A program made the position numbers and the translations under genes. Below the pieces are notes generated by a model that was not told the DNA's origin, made no database searches, and saw only the letters and a list, made by a program, of their open reading frames with translations. This document shows, piece by piece, positions 1 to 5,452 of a DNA stretch of 5,452 bases. Position 1 is the first letter of the stretch. Each line of letters opens with the position of its first letter. Origin of the DNA: UBA1189 sp045660385 (GTDB taxonomy: Bacteria; Bacteroidota; Bacteroidia; Bacteroidales; Bacteroidaceae). The stretch covers positions 1 to 5,452 of the forward strand of contig JAZRDT010000047.1 in assembly GCA_045660385.1 (NCBI GenBank), written 5' to 3'.

Positions 1-3000
1 TCCTTAATACCCCATGTAGCCATCTTATTCTGTGCAGGATAAGCAGTTCCGTTTGCGTGACCATAAGGTTGCATGCTGTCAGAACCGTTATTCCAGTTGG
101 TATCACCCATGCTTACAGAACCGTAGTCAGACATACGCATATCCCAAGGACGAGCCTGAGCAGTGGTATCCTCTACCAATGTAAGATGAGCACTGTGTAC
201 CGAGAGCCATGCCTCAGCACCTACGTTGTAAAGGTAGTATGCGGGATAGCCATGCTTCTTCTCGCCACAGTCAACGAACTGCCACAGCATAGTGCGGTTG
301 GTGAGGTTCACAAAGCCCCAGTATAGGAGATTCTCCTTTGCGAATACTGCAACATCAGCACGCCACTTATCTTTCCAAGGAAGTGCAGAGATGATGTAGT
401 AGTTCTGTCCAGGTATGGGAAGGTTGCATTCAAGGTTAGCAACAGCAGTCTCAAGAGCGGTAGTAGCAGATACGAGTTCGGCAATCTCACCACCGTTCTC
501 TAAGAGGGCAATAGCAGCAGTGATGGCTGCATCATATTCTTCAACACTCTTTACTTGGCCTACCTCAGTACCAACAACGGGGGCTATGGCTACGGCTTTA
601 TTGTAAGCTGCCTCTAGCGCGAGGAGCTCGGGAGCTTCGCCACGATATTCGTTGATACCGTCAACAGACACCTCAGTTACACCTTCTGTGTTGGTAAATG
701 AGAAGGCGAGTGTCTCAATGTTGTTGGCAAGCTTGATGACAGCTACCTTGCCATCTACGGTCACTTCGTTTATAGCTACTTTCTCACCAAATGTGTTATA
801 GACCGTGAGGTCGGCAAATGCACAATCCTTGTCGGCAGTCAAGGTAACTATGTTGATGCCCTCGTAGATTGAGATGGCTTCAGTTCTGAAGTTGAGTTCG
901 CTGATGCTCTTGGCTGCGTGAGGCAGGGTAACCATCTCGCGGAAGAACCATGCTGAAGACTGGTTAGCGCTTGATTCCCAAGTATGGATATAACTCTTCA
1001 CACCTGCGATAGCACCGTAGTTCTTCTCCTGATCACTCCATGCACCGTTGTTATGGAACTCCATGTTGAGCTGCTTTCTTGAGTTTCCATCAGATGCGAA
1101 GATACCAAACTGGCCTTGGCCGAGGTCCTTGATGTAGAAACTGTCGGGCTGCTCTGTGAATACGAATCTGTTGGGAATCAAGTTTCCAAGCGAGTCGAAG
1201 AGCTCGCTCAGGTAGAGGCCAGTCTCTGCATGCTTAAATGTGTAGTAGAGTCTGTCTGTTTCTGTCTCGCAAGGTTCGAGGATGAACTCCTGACGTGCGC
1301 TGTCGACATGTGCAGTCTCCCACCACAACCAGTTACCATAGATGGTGTCGGTATGCAAGGTGAGTGCCTTCATGATGTTCTGATTGGTGAAGAAGCGAGG
1401 CTCACCACTGATGATGCGGTATTTTTTGCCAGGCTCGGGCAGGTTGATACCTTTTTCTTGTATTTCGGCCAAAAGATTGTTTACCTTTTCAATAGCAGCA
1501 TTGAGCTCAGCATCGCTAGCACCCTTCTTCTGTGTGAGTGCATCACCCTCCTCGAGAATAGATTGGTAAAGAGTGGGGTCCATGTTGCAGAAACCAGGAG
1601 CAGTACCAAAGAGGGGGTTAGCCTTGCGCGCAGTCACGATAGCCTGCTGCAGCTCGGTCACCTTGGGAGATACATAGGTAAGCTCCATCTCACGAGGGAA
1701 TGCACGGGTGTGGTTGCTACTCAAAGAGGTAATCTTGAAGCTGAATGCAGAGTATTGACCCTCGGGGAGTCTCACCTCAAGGTAGTGGGGCTCGGGAGTA
1801 CCTGCAGTCCACAATGAGTGGAAGAAGGTGTTGGGGTTACCGTCGATCAATGCAGGAATACCACCACCTTCGCGAGGCTCGTTGGCATTACTGATGAGGT
1901 TTTCGGTAGTAAGCTCAATCTCGTTACCGAACTCATCGTACATGGCAAATCCACCAATACAGATGTTAGCGTTGCCATTCTTGTCAACCTGTTGGGGTCT
2001 ACCAGACTTGTGAACGATGAAGCGTACGCTCGTCAGAGGCTCGCGGAAACGATAGAGCGGTGAATGGTACTCTGCAATATTGTTCTTGGCACCATAAGCA
2101 TTACCAAGTTTGTCCACACCTGCCTCATAGTTTACAAGGTAGGTGCCATCAAGTACGGGATAGGCCTGATTTGATTCGCCTGAACCTTGGTTGGGGAGCA
2201 ACTCTTTGCCCTCGTAAATGAAGATGGGGAACTGTGAGTAATTGATGGGGTTGTCAACAATATTTTGAATCTTTGCAAAGAGGATGTCGCAATTATTCTT
2301 AATCTCTGTTGCGCTAATCTCTCCTGTCATAGAAAGTTCGTAATCAATCTCGTCCAAGAATTCCTCGGCTCTTTCGATCATATCTTCAGTGTACTCACCA
2401 ATTTCATCACCTTCAAGGTCGCTGATTGAGTCTACACGCTCGGTGTAAATCTCGAGAAGGTTGTATATACCATCCAACTCTACGTTGGAAACAGCTTCGG
2501 TAAGGCTAGCCTTCATGGTGTCGATTTCGGCACGGAATGCAGTGCCTGCTTCGTATGCAGCTTCAACTTCTTCGATGAGTGCGTTCAATGCAGCAACTTC
2601 CGCATCTACATATTCACTCCACTCCTTGTTTGCAACTTCCTTGGCGGCAGCAATAGCCTCGGCCAGACCGTTATAGTCGGCGACAGACTTTATTACTTGA
2701 CGCTTTCCCCAGTAGAGGTCCTCATCAATTTGAGATGCTGTTTCGGCTGTTACCTCAGTTGCTGCCTCGATGGCTGCCTGTAGGGATGCTAGGGTGTCCA
2801 CGTTCATTTTGCCTGCCTCTAGGTAGGGGGTAACCTTCTCTACGGTGGCTGCAATGTCAATCTTAGCCATCTCCTCCAGAGCATCTTCTTGGCTCATGTC
2901 GCCAAAGTACCAAAGAGTGGCATTATCCATTGCTAGGAATCCTGCATTGGTAGCTACACACTTTACACCTACGGTCAAGGTTCCGTCTGTTACCTCTGCG

Positions 3001-3476
3001 GCCACGTTGAACTTGATTGTGTGAGCCCACTTCGCGTCCATGCCCTCTACACGGTTGGTCGCTACGCTGATCTCCTGATCGTTGGCGAACATGAATACGC
3101 CACTAACAGTTTCGATATCTTGTTCTCTAGATTGGGTGGTAGCCATCATGTAGGCACCGAATACATAGGTTCCATTGGGAAGGTTTTTCACGGTCTGTGA
3201 TGCCTGATTGTCAGGAGCAGCACCTGAACCTCTCCAGTTTTCTAGTGCAAGGTCGTTGAAACCATGGTAGCCTACGGCTATCTTTTCGCCTTTGGTCTGA
3301 GACATCCAGCTACAGTTTCCTTCGCCAACAAGATCCCAGGCATTGGGGCCCTTCTCGAAGTCGTGATTCCACAACTTGTCGGTGAAATTCTGCGGTTCTT
3401 GAGCAAAACTCACCAATGAGCTAGCTGATGCTATCAGCATCAAGCATAGCGTACGTAAATTCTTTCTCATGTTCAT
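1..3476 (-). CDS. Large secreted multidomain protein with CBM-like, F5/8C-like, FIVAR-like and beta-trefoil-like modules, C-terminus missing
   Basis: The frame is open from ATG at 3476 through 1158 codons to the left edge with no stop, checked codon by codon. Residues 1-25 are a signal peptide: basic MNMRKN, hydrophobic core, likely cleavage SFA|QE. There is no lipobox, so the protein is probably periplasmic or exported. Domain order is a galactose-binding-like beta-sandwich (about 30-192), an acidic Ala/Glu-rich helical region (196-412), an F5/8C-like domain (about 440-601), FIVAR-like (603-679) plus trefoil-like (680-848), an Ig-like domain (about 856-940), then FIVAR-like (947-1019) plus trefoil-like (1020 onward, cut). 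No catalytic domain is visible, although one could lie beyond the edge. The start could also be Met3 at 3470; upstream is AT-rich without a Shine-Dalgarno sequence, as is usual in Bacteroidetes. The gene lies 101 bases downstream of the GH89 gene in the same direction. The inferred role is glycan or cell-surface binding. I do not recognise a named family for the whole protein. Confidence 0.9.
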   Translation of the reverse strand, partial: MNMRKNLRTLCLMLIASASSLVSFAQEPQNFTDKLWNHDFEKGPNAWDLVGEGNCSWMSQTKGEKIAVGYHGFNDLALENWRGSGAAPDNQASQTVKNLPNGTYVFGAYMMATTQSREQDIETVSGVFMFANDQEISVATNRVEGMDAKWAHTIKFNVAAEVTDGTLTVGVKCVATNAGFLAMDNATLWYFGDMSQEDALEEMAKIDIAATVEKVTPYLEAGKMNVDTLASLQAAIEAATEVTAETASQIDEDLYWGKRQVIKSVADYNGLAEAIAAAKEVANKEWSEYVDAEVAALNALIEEVEAAYEAGTAFRAEIDTMKASLTEAVSNVELDGIYNLLEIYTERVDSISDLEGDEIGEYTEDMIERAEEFLDEIDYELSMTGEISATEIKNNCDILFAKIQNIVDNPINYSQFPIFIYEGKELLPNQGSGESNQAYPVLDGTYLVNYEAGVDKLGNAYGAKNNIAEYHSPLYRFREPLTSVRFIVHKSGRPQQVDKNGNANICIGGFAMYDEFGNEIELTTENLISNANEPREGGGIPALIDGNPNTFFHSLWTAGTPEPHYLEVRLPEGQYSAFSFKITSLSSNHTRAFPREMELTYVSPKVTELQQAIVTARKANPLFGTAPGFCNMDPTLYQSILEEGDALTQKKGASDAELNAAIEKVNNLLAEIQEKGINLPEPGKKYRIISGEPRFFTNQNIMKALTLHTDTIYGNWLWWETAHVDSARQEFILEPCETETDRLYYTFKHAETGLYLSELFDSLGNLIPNRFVFTEQPDSFYIKDLGQGQFGIFASDGNSRKQLNMEFHNNGAWSDQEKNYGAIAGVKSYIHTWESSANQSSAWFFREMVTLPHAAKSISELNFRTEAISIYEGINIVTLTADKDCAFADLTVYNTFGEKVAINEVTVDGKVAVIKLANNIETLAFSFTNTEGVTEVSVDGINEYRGEAPELLALEAAYNKAVAIAPVVGTEVGQVKSVEEYDAAITAAIALLENGGEIAELVSATTALETAVANLECNLPIPGQNYYIISALPWKDKWRADVAVFAKENLLYWGFVNLTNRTMLWQFVDCGEKKHGYPAYYLYNVGAEAWLSVHSAHLTLVEDTTAQARPWDMRMSDYGSVSMGDTNWNNGSDSMQPYGHANGTAYPAQNKMATWGIK
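3..638 (-). repeat. Protein module copy 2: FIVAR-like plus beta-trefoil-like domain, cut by the window edge
   Basis: Residues 947-1019 are FIVAR-like (LLALEAAYNKAVAIA through LVSATTALETAVANLECNL). They are followed at 1020-1030 by PIPGQNYYIIS, which matches PEPGKKYRIIS in copy 1. Later correspondences are AYYLYNVGAEAWLSVHS with LYYTFKHAETGLYLSE, and PYGHANGTAY with MEFHNNGAWS. By comparison with copy 1 the trefoil-like domain lacks only a few tens of residues at the left edge. Confidence 0.55.
657..911 (-). other. Small Ig-like beta-rich domain between the two modules
   Basis: Residues about 856-940 alternate hydrophobic and polar positions in short strands: AISIYEGINIVTLTAD, ADLTVYNTFGEKVAI, VTVDGKVAVIKLAN, ETLAFSFTNTEGV. 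This suggests a compact beta-sandwich of about 85 residues linking module copy 1 to module copy 2. It resembles the small secretion- or spacer-type Ig-like domains of Bacteroidetes proteins, but no family-specific motif is recognised. Confidence 0.4.
927..1670 (-). repeat. Protein module copy 1: FIVAR-like helical domain plus beta-trefoil-like domain
   Basis: Residues 603-679 form a FIVAR-like helical unit (KVTELQQAIVTARKA through AELNAAIEKVNNLLAEIQEKG). Directly after it, at 680-690, PEPGKKYRIIS opens a strand-rich, trefoil-like domain with LYYTFKHAETGLYLSE and a cluster of exposed-looking tryptophans (716, 718, 719), ending near FFREM at 848. The same order recurs about 340 residues later. 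The match is at protein level and divergent; no long identical DNA repeat is seen. Confidence 0.55.
1674..2159 (-). other. F5/8 type C (discoidin)-like domain
   Basis: Residues about 440-601 contain LTSVRFIVHKSG, then ICIGGFAMYDEFGNEIEL, then the diagnostic ALIDGNPNTFFHSLW at 542-556, then HYLEVRLPEGQYSAFSFKIT. The 'ALIDGN-x-x-T-FFHS-x-W' block followed by a 'YLEV-x-LP' strand is characteristic of F5/8C-like (CBM32-like) domains in Bacteroidetes surface and secreted proteins. They commonly bind galactose- or GlcNAc-type sugars, though many lack proven ligands. Confidence 0.75.
2241..2891 (-). other. Acidic Ala/Glu-rich helical region, possible spacer bundle
   Basis: Residues about 196-412 are rich in Ala, Glu, Ile and Leu in heptad-like patterns, for example LASLQAAIEAA, LAEAIAAAKEVANKEW and EVAALNALIEEVEAAYEAG. 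There are almost no Pro or Gly breaks before about residue 355. The pattern predicts consecutive antiparallel helices, perhaps divergent FIVAR-type bundles, separating the N-terminal sandwich from the F5/8C-like domain. No named family is recognised with confidence. The likely role is as a stalk or spacer, which is inference. Confidence 0.5.
2901..3389 (-). other. N-terminal galactose-binding-like (CBM4/9-type) beta-sandwich domain
   Basis: Residues about 30-192 begin with NHDFEKGPNAW, the usual 'N-x-x-FE-x-G-x-x-x-W' opening of this fold. They continue through LPNGTYVFGAYM and a strand-rich second half, and close with FLAMDNATLWYFG, the typical final 'DN-x-x-L' strand. Domains of this shape often bind carbohydrate at the start of Bacteroidetes secreted glycan-processing proteins. 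The assignment rests on motif recognition; ligand and exact subfamily are unknown. Confidence 0.6.
3402..3476 (-). other. Signal peptide of the large multidomain protein
   Basis: Residues 1-25 show a short basic n-region (Arg4, Lys5, Arg8), a hydrophobic stretch (LCLMLIASAS) and a small-residue cleavage site, SFA before QEP. Cys11 lies inside the hydrophobic core with no Leu-Ala/Ser-Gly/Ala-Cys lipobox, so signal peptidase I is expected rather than lipoprotein processing. This placement supports Met1 (3476) or Met3 (3470) as the start over the in-frame upstream ATG at 3539, which would put the signal peptide inside the chain. Confidence 0.85.
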
Positions 3477-3577
3477 TTTTATATAAATAGGTTTATAGTA
3501 TTGCCTTAAAAGATGGGTAATGATTGCAGAGATATACATTATCCCAAAGTGGGGTATCTCAAAATCCTTTCGATGGA
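3477..3577 (-). other. Intergenic spacer between the GH89 gene and the multidomain gene
   Basis: These 101 bases separate the GH89 stop (TAA) from the ATG of the large gene. The half nearest the ATG is AT-rich (TATAAACCTATTTATATAAA before the start) with no Shine-Dalgarno sequence, as is common in Bacteroidetes. I see no good pair of Bacteroides-type boxes (TTG near -33, TAnnTTTG near -7) at proper spacing and no hairpin followed by a T-run. Co-transcription is therefore the simpler reading. Confidence 0.6.
3540..3556 (-). other. Imperfect short hairpin downstream of the GH89 stop
   Basis: The minus strand reads TACCCCA, a three-base CTT loop, then TGGGATA. This gives seven-base arms with one C-A mismatch, starting about 22 bases after the GH89 stop. 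No T-tract follows, so it is not a standard intrinsic terminator. It may be a weak attenuator, an mRNA 3'-end or processing element, or chance. Confidence 0.25.
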
Positions 3578-5452
3578 TTAGAAGTATTTATTGTACAACT
3601 CCTCAGCAATCGCCACGGGGTCCTCCTCGGGCACCGGTGTGATGTCGTGTCCGTGTGTCCAGTTCTCTTCCCACTTGAACCACTCCTGTGAAGTGATAGT
3701 TTTGCCCTCCTCGAGAGCTGTGAAGAACATCTCCCAGCGTGCACGCTGGAAGTCTCCTAGCATACCACCCCACTGACGGCTTGAGTAGTCGTGGAGTCGG
3801 CCACGCTCAGCACACTGCTCGGGTCCCCATACAGAGACCAGTGTACGGGCGTTCCACTCCATCCAGTCGCGGTCTGCTTCTGTGGTTCCATTCACCTCGT
3901 CGCATACTTTTCTTGCCGATCCGGTCCATTGCTCTAGTGTGAAGATGTCGATTTGTGCGAGCAGGCGGTTCAGGTCGGTCAATACATCGAGGAATACGGT
4001 GTACTGTTCCTTGAATGCCTTCATATCCTTCTTGTCGTAGCTTGCTGCAATGTCCTTGAGGAGGTAGTAGGTGGAGTCTGTGAGTGTCTGGCGCACTACG
4101 TCAGCGATGTCGTGCTCATAGTTGGTGTTTCCTCTGAATCTGTCCTTCTCCTTGAGCATCAGGGCGGCAGCCTCACGTACCTTGGTGATGTCGTGGTATA
4201 TTTTGGTAGTACCCCATCCTGACACGCGACGGACGTCGAGTGCGGGACGTGCACAGATAACAGCCTCTACGTCCTGTGAGGGGGTGGGGCAGTTGAGCAC
4301 GGACTTTGACAGGATGTCCCATCCCTGCTCCATAGCCTCGCTCTTCTCTCCGTAGCGGGCCTCAGAATATCTCTTGATCCAGTCCTTTCCCTCTTCTCTT
4401 GACATCCAGGGGAGCTCGAACAGAAGGTCGTAGAGTACGGGGCAGGTCTCCAGGCCTTCGGGCGTAGCACCTACACCCTTGATTCCGTCAGGGTATTTCT
4501 CCAAAGCATTGTAGTAGTTCTGCAGCATGGGCTCATAACGTCCGTGCAAGCCGGTCTTTCCACCGAAATTATGGAGCATGCACCAGAGGAAGTCGTGGCC
4601 ATAGTATCCCTTGTCCTCCCACTTGGCAAGGCCGTCAGAGTAGAGGTCAAGTACGATGAATCCACCCTTGGGGATGGTGTCCAAAGCCTCTTTTCTGGGG
4701 TTTCTGTCCCACGCCTGGATTACCCATTTAGCACCGGGCGAGTGCTTCTGCATCTCGTTATAGATGGTGGTGAAAGCCTCCTTGAGGTTGATGCCTTCGG
4801 TACGTCCACCCTCGTGGAAGGGGTCCATAGAATAATACTTTGACTTACCCATCACCTTCTCCAGATGCTTGTAGTAGAGCTGCGCAATCTCAGCATATCT
4901 CTCGTCGGTAGGCAGCAGGAACGAGGGTCTGCGGAAGCCTGAGCACCAGTATCCCTGGTCTGTAGCGGCTACACCTAACTTCTCGGGCGCATTGCTGGGC
5001 ACCACGCCGCCGAATCCGGGCAATACGGGCTCCATGCCTAGCTCTCTCATACGTCCCAAGATGAACTTGCTGAGGTTTTCCTGACGTTCATACCACCAGT
5101 CAGGATTGGGACCACCCCATCCTTCGAGGTTGCTCATGAGCCACCAGGCCTGGAATCCGGGTCCTGCTACGAACTTGTCAATGTCCTCTCTTGAGTATCC
5201 TGCTTCGGTGAGTACATTTTTCCATACCACGTCGGTACCTACGAGTGCCAGAGGGATGTTGATGCCGTGGAGGGCCATCCAGTCAATCTCTTGCTCCCAG
5301 CGCTCCTTGGTCCAGAATCCCATGGTGTAGGAGAAGGTGCAGTAGTTGAGGTAATATCTGTAGTCTGCAGTGCTCTCTCGCTTCTCTTCCTGCTCAGGAA
5401 CAGGAAGGGTGACCTTGGAGAGGTCTGTGGTGAGGTTGTTCCATGCCAGGTT
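3578..5452 (-). CDS. GH89 alpha-N-acetylglucosaminidase (NAGLU family), N-terminus missing
   Basis: The enzyme hydrolyses terminal alpha-linked N-acetylglucosamine; characterised relatives are human lysosomal NAGLU (heparan sulfate) and Clostridium perfringens GH89 (alpha-1,4-GlcNAc on mucin-type glycans). The frame stays open to the right edge: 43 residues precede the first internal Met at 5323 and include the family-typical YRYYLNYCTFSYT stretch. That Met is therefore not the start. The visible part is 624 residues and ends in NKYF. Recognisable landmarks, compared from memory with human NAGLU, are ERWEQEIDWMALHGIN, GMEPVLPGFGGVVP, DPFHEGG (putative catalytic Glu, codon 4811-4813, equivalent to human E316), FLWCMLHNFGG, and ATPEGLE (second catalytic Glu, codon 4457-4459, equivalent to E446). 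The C-terminal helical domain is complete (WGPEQ, RWEMFF). By alignment to the human protein, about 100 N-terminal residues, including any signal peptide, lie outside the window. No disruption is seen. The natural substrate cannot be told from the sequence. Confidence 0.96.
   Translation of the reverse strand, partial: NLAWNNLTTDLSKVTLPVPEQEEKRESTADYRYYLNYCTFSYTMGFWTKERWEQEIDWMALHGINIPLALVGTDVVWKNVLTEAGYSREDIDKFVAGPGFQAWWLMSNLEGWGGPNPDWWYERQENLSKFILGRMRELGMEPVLPGFGGVVPSNAPEKLGVAATDQGYWCSGFRRPSFLLPTDERYAEIAQLYYKHLEKVMGKSKYYSMDPFHEGGRTEGINLKEAFTTIYNEMQKHSPGAKWVIQAWDRNPRKEALDTIPKGGFIVLDLYSDGLAKWEDKGYYGHDFLWCMLHNFGGKTGLHGRYEPMLQNYYNALEKYPDGIKGVGATPEGLETCPVLYDLLFELPWMSREEGKDWIKRYSEARYGEKSEAMEQGWDILSKSVLNCPTPSQDVEAVICARPALDVRRVSGWGTTKIYHDITKVREAAALMLKEKDRFRGNTNYEHDIADVVRQTLTDSTYYLLKDIAASYDKKDMKAFKEQYTVFLDVLTDLNRLLAQIDIFTLEQWTGSARKVCDEVNGTTEADRDWMEWNARTLVSVWGPEQCAERGRLHDYSSRQWGGMLGDFQRARWEMFFTALEEGKTITSQEWFKWEENWTHGHDITPVPEEDPVAIAEELYNKYF

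Noticed and set aside
1116..2063. Plus-strand open frames of 233 and 81 codons back to back (1116-1817 and 1818-2063)
   Set aside because: They lie exactly antisense and in codon register with the large minus-strand gene. They persist only because that gene rarely uses TTA, CTA and TCA codons. They show no domain-like sequence, and the minus-strand reading has a signal peptide and recognisable domains.
3436..3446. Lipoprotein processing at Cys11 of the large protein
   Set aside because: The residues before Cys11 are Leu-Arg-Thr-Leu, which do not form a lipobox, and Cys11 lies inside the hydrophobic core ahead of a good SFA|QE cleavage site.
3537..3539. In-frame ATG at 3539 as an alternative start for the large gene
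   Set aside because: It would add 21 residues in front of a clear signal peptide from AT-rich sequence that looks non-coding. Starts at 3476 or 3470 place the basic n-region correctly.
3477..3577. Bacteroides-type promoter in the spacer (TTTG elements, and TATCTCTG near 3526-3533 resembling TAnnTTTG)
   Set aside because: Element spacings are about 10 or 25 bases instead of about 20, and the -7-like box has a mismatch. The evidence is too weak to annotate.
3953..4843. Plus-strand open frames within the GH89 gene (for example 3953-4222 and 4544-4843)
   Set aside because: The opposite strand encodes conserved GH89 sequence throughout, including a catalytic motif. The plus-strand products look like random Val/Leu/Ser-rich translations.
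5321..5323. ATG at 5323 (minus strand) as the start of the GH89 gene
   Set aside because: The frame continues upstream to the window edge with conserved family sequence (YRYYLNYC), so the true start is outside the window.
1..5452. tRNA or rRNA genes, CRISPR arrays, insertion sequences, attachment sites
   Set aside because: Nearly the whole window is occupied by two conserved-looking coding frames, and no short spaced repeats, terminal inverted repeats or RNA-like clover structures were seen by eye.

Overview
The window looks like chromosomal DNA from a Bacteroidales-type gut or oral anaerobe (Bacteroides/Prevotella relatives). The reasons are a bacterial GH89 enzyme, a secreted protein built from FIVAR-like, F5/8C-like and beta-trefoil-like modules, moderate base composition, and an AT-rich start context without a clear Shine-Dalgarno sequence. 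The assignment is inferred from protein style; no marker gene is present.

Two genes fill almost the whole window. Both are on the minus strand and both run off an edge. Reading in the direction of transcription, 5452-3578 encodes the last 624 residues of a GH89 alpha-N-acetylglucosaminidase. Both catalytic glutamates are present, and only about 100 N-terminal residues should be missing. A 101-base AT-rich spacer (3577-3477) follows. It holds one imperfect hairpin and no convincing terminator or promoter. Next, 3476-1 encodes the first 1158 residues of a very large secreted protein. I read it codon by codon and found no stop or frameshift. Its stop lies beyond the left edge, so a search limited to complete ORFs misses it.

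The large protein has a signal peptide, a galactose-binding-like beta-sandwich, an Ala/Glu-rich helical stretch, an F5/8C-like domain, a FIVAR-like plus beta-trefoil-like module, a small Ig-like domain, and a second FIVAR-like plus trefoil-like module cut by the window edge. No catalytic domain is recognisable in the visible part.

The shared orientation, short spacer and lack of a terminator suggest one transcription unit. The likely theme is foraging on host glycans that carry alpha-linked GlcNAc, such as heparan sulfate or alpha-1,4-GlcNAc-capped mucin O-glycans. The multidomain protein would bind or display substrate and the GH89 enzyme would remove terminal GlcNAc. The GH89 call is firm; the role of the partner is inference. 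I found no RNA genes, CRISPR arrays, insertion sequences, SusC/SusD-like genes or regulators.
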